Assembly (NCBI GenBank): GCA_002477505.1
Contig: DLQB01000045.1
Location: 1-24,074, forward strand
Direction of reading: 5' to 3'
DNA from: Flavobacteriales bacterium UBA7443
GTDB lineage: Bacteria > Bacteroidota > Bacteroidia > Flavobacteriales_D > Sanyastnellaceae
DNA length: 24,074 nucleotides
The notes under the pieces are model-generated. The model was not told the DNA's origin and made no database searches. It saw only the letters and a list, made by a program, of their open reading frames with translations. Position 1 is the stretch's first letter; each line of letters begins with the position of its first letter. Below, piece by piece: positions 22,453 to 24,074 of this stretch. The translations under genes were made by a program, and so were the position numbers.

Positions 22453-24074
22453 ATGAGCCAAACTTGCCTAACCAGGATATTCTGGATTTGTGCGTTTTTC
22501 TATGGAGCAGTGACTCCCTTGAGCGCCCAAAGCTATCAAATGTCCATTGATATCGTAGCGGAACATGAAGGAATGGTGGACGAAGCTGATCTTACCGATC
22601 ACACCACCTACCGCTTTTACATCGAAACCACCAATCCCGATGATCGGGTTTTGTCTGTTTTCGGGAATTCTGAAAAACCCACAGAAATTTTCGCGCCAGG
22701 CGGTTACTTCAACAGTATTTATGCATCCGGACCAAGTGCATCCGGAATTCCGCTGGCCGGAATTGCCCTCTACCCATCGTTAGCTTATGACAGTTATGTC
22801 ACCATCGGAATAGAACATGAACCCGATGCTACACTGGGAGAAGCTGCGATTGAAACCGAGGAAGACATCAATCAGCAATGGGTAAGCAACCTATTTTCTC
22901 CATCAGCTACTTCAGGTGAAGATATTATCATGACCACAGATTTGGGAGGTGCATGGTCAGCACCAGAAACTTCTATCAATGGTTTATCAGGAGATGATTT
23001 GAAAGTATTGGTGGCTCAATTTACCAGCACTGATTGCTTGCAAGGGACCTTCCATGCGATGATTCAACCGGCCGATGGTTCAGAATCATTTGTACTCGCG
23101 CAGCAATTCAATTGCACCGAATGCGGACCCATTGGCTGCGGCGACGAGGCTGCGTGCAATTACACTCCAGGAACCCCATCTTATCCCGGGTCAGACTTGG
23201 ATTGCGAATATCCTGAGCCAAATTATGATTGCGCTGGAGCTTGCCTCAATGATGCGGACAGCGACGGGATTTGTGATGAACTTGAAGTACCAGGATGCAC
23301 CGATGCGCTCGCATTGAATTACGACTCCAATGCGACAGATGACAATGGTTTTTGCGCCTATGCTGAGGATTTGAATTGTGCAGATGAATCTGCGTGCAAT
23401 TACCAACCCTTCGCAGGTCCCGGATACTGCCTACAAATTGAGCCATATGCCGTGCACTCCGGAATGGTCGGAACAGACGATTTGAGTGGATACACCACAT
23501 ACCGCATCTACGCTTTGTGCGAAAACAATGATGATTTTGTCTCGAGCGTGAGTGGCGATTCTGAGTTCCCAACCGTAGTTGGAAGCTCAGGAAGTCTTTT
23601 TCAAAGTCCGTTTGGCGGTGCGTTAGGCTCCGATCAAAATCCGTCACTTTTTGCGTTTTTACCAAGTTCAGCATTCGACAGTTATGTCACCATTGGACTC
23701 ACTGAAACGGCAGGTCCAGGCGAAGGGAGTATCAATACCATCACATCAGAATCCAATCCATGGAACCTTGATTTCGAAGCTGGAGAGACCCTCACCATCA
23801 ACGACGATATCGGAGGAGGTTGGTACATCTTTAATGGCGAGAGCAATGGAATTGCAGGCGATGACTACCGAGTCCTGTTGGCGCAAATCACAACCGACGG
23901 CGATCTTTTTGGCAGCATGTATGTGCAGTTCTTTGTGAATGGATCACCGGCCGTTGAAGTTCGAGAATTGATTGATTTTGCCCAAGCCTGCTATGGTCCC
24001 GAAGAATTGGCTGCTTGCGAATATCCGGAGGAAAGCGTTGACTGCGATGGCAACTGCCTAGCCGACACCGACGG
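22453..24074 (+). CDS. Secreted protein with two copies of an unnamed ~190-residue module (3' partial)
   Basis: The frame runs from ATG 22453 to the right edge without a stop: at least 540 residues. Signal peptide with cleavage near residue 25 (TPLSA|Q). Module A is residues 28-221 and module B 325-513. Between and after them lie Cys-rich repeats (228-251, 281-301, 309-326) and a DCAGACLNDADSDGICDE stretch (260-277) of the thrombospondin-3/calcium-loop type; a similar stretch begins at 526 and is cut by the window end. No enzyme motif is seen. I infer a large extracellular, perhaps adhesive or structural, protein. Lower gene-density patterning and shared Cys-rich repeats link it to the nuclease gene 204 bp upstream. 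Its C-terminus, and so its secretion signal, is outside the window. Confidence 0.88.
   Translation, partial: MSQTCLTRIFWICAFFYGAVTPLSAQSYQMSIDIVAEHEGMVDEADLTDHTTYRFYIETTNPDDRVLSVFGNSEKPTEIFAPGGYFNSIYASGPSASGIPLAGIALYPSLAYDSYVTIGIEHEPDATLGEAAIETEEDINQQWVSNLFSPSATSGEDIIMTTDLGGAWSAPETSINGLSGDDLKVLVAQFTSTDCLQGTFHAMIQPADGSESFVLAQQFNCTECGPIGCGDEAACNYTPGTPSYPGSDLDCEYPEPNYDCAGACLNDADSDGICDELEVPGCTDALALNYDSNATDDNGFCAYAEDLNCADESACNYQPFAGPGYCLQIEPYAVHSGMVGTDDLSGYTTYRIYALCENNDDFVSSVSGDSEFPTVVGSSGSLFQSPFGGALGSDQNPSLFAFLPSSAFDSYVTIGLTETAGPGEGSINTITSESNPWNLDFEAGETLTINDDIGGGWYIFNGESNGIAGDDYRVLLAQITTDGDLFGSMYVQFFVNGSPAVEVRELIDFAQACYGPEELAACEYPEESVDCDGNCLADTD
22534..23115 (+). repeat. Module A of the duplicated secreted-protein domain
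   Basis: Residues 28-221 of the last gene. Landmarks shared with module B: HEGMV (38-42), DLTDHTTYRFY, VLSVFGNSEKPT, LYPSLAYDSYVTIG (106-119), an acidic GE..IET stretch, DLGGAWSAP, INGLSGDDLKVLVAQ (175-189). I cannot assign it to a named domain family. Confidence 0.8.
23134..23430 (+). repeat. Cys-rich repeats between the two modules
   Basis: Three copies at 23134-23205, 23293-23355 and 23377-23430. The middle one (starting GCTDALALNYDSNATDD) is canonical; the first and last are variants with longer or shorter second halves. Between the first two lies a DxDxDG calcium-loop-like stretch. Confidence 0.7.
23425..23991 (+). repeat. Module B of the duplicated secreted-protein domain
   Basis: Residues 325-513 of the last gene. 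Shared with module A: HSGMV (335-339), DLSGYTTYRIY, VSSVSGDSEFPT, FLPSSAFDSYVTIG (402-415), DIGGGWYIF, NGIAGDDYRVLLAQ (465-478). Many positions differ, so the duplication is old rather than recent. Confidence 0.8.

Overview
The window looks like chromosome from a marine-type member of the Bacteroidota, most likely Flavobacteriales. The reasons are a T9SS type A C-terminal sorting domain on one secreted protein, Bacteroidota-style LytS kinases, a TamB gene facing tsaD, an acyl-CoA reductase facing a long 2[4Fe-4S] ferredoxin, Cys-rich GCTDxxAxNY repeats in secreted proteins, and little sign of Shine-Dalgarno sequences. I see no tRNA, rRNA, insertion sequence, CRISPR array, phage gene or integration scar. 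Most of it reads as ordinary core chromosome; the right end (about 20.4-24.1 kb) is the accessory-like, secreted-protein part.

Layout. 1-716 (+): the 3' part of a LytS-like gene whose ATPase motifs are degraded. 737-2207 (-): hisS, preceded by a tiny membrane-peptide ORF. 2247-3134 (+): a stand-alone seven-bladed WD40 propeller. 3146-3826 (-): ung. 4004-5548 (+): a superfamily 2 helicase with a TTG start and a good promoter candidate. 5657-6733 (+): an intact LytS-type membrane histidine kinase. 6730-7752 (-): tsaD. 7811-12079 (+): tamB, followed by a T9SS-secreted protein to 13148. 13187-15858 (-): a three-gene cluster read as acyl-CoA reductase (LuxC family), lipoprotein, STAS-like protein. 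15914-18178 (+): ferredoxin and two exported proteins of unknown function. 18200-18805 (-): a compact Smr protein. 18846-20429 (+): a class C beta-lactamase-like serine hydrolase. 20473-22248 (+): a secreted endonuclease I mosaic. 22453-24074 (+): a secreted repeat protein that runs off the end.

Gene order alternates strand almost throughout. There are five divergent pairs with short shared upstream regions (39-177 bp) and five convergent pairs whose stop codons lie 11-38 bp apart or overlap. Most units are therefore one to three genes long.

The observations I find most worth following are: (1) an apparent pseudokinase of the LytS family about 5 kb from an intact relative; (2) a module of about 190 residues, present twice in the last gene, that I cannot assign to a named family; (3) a secreted nuclease whose C-terminus is a dockerin-like calcium-loop segment where a T9SS signal might be expected; (4) a 25-residue membrane peptide ahead of hisS; (5) an eight-base homopolymer inside a lipoprotein gene. 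I found no clear defence island or other multi-gene novel system.
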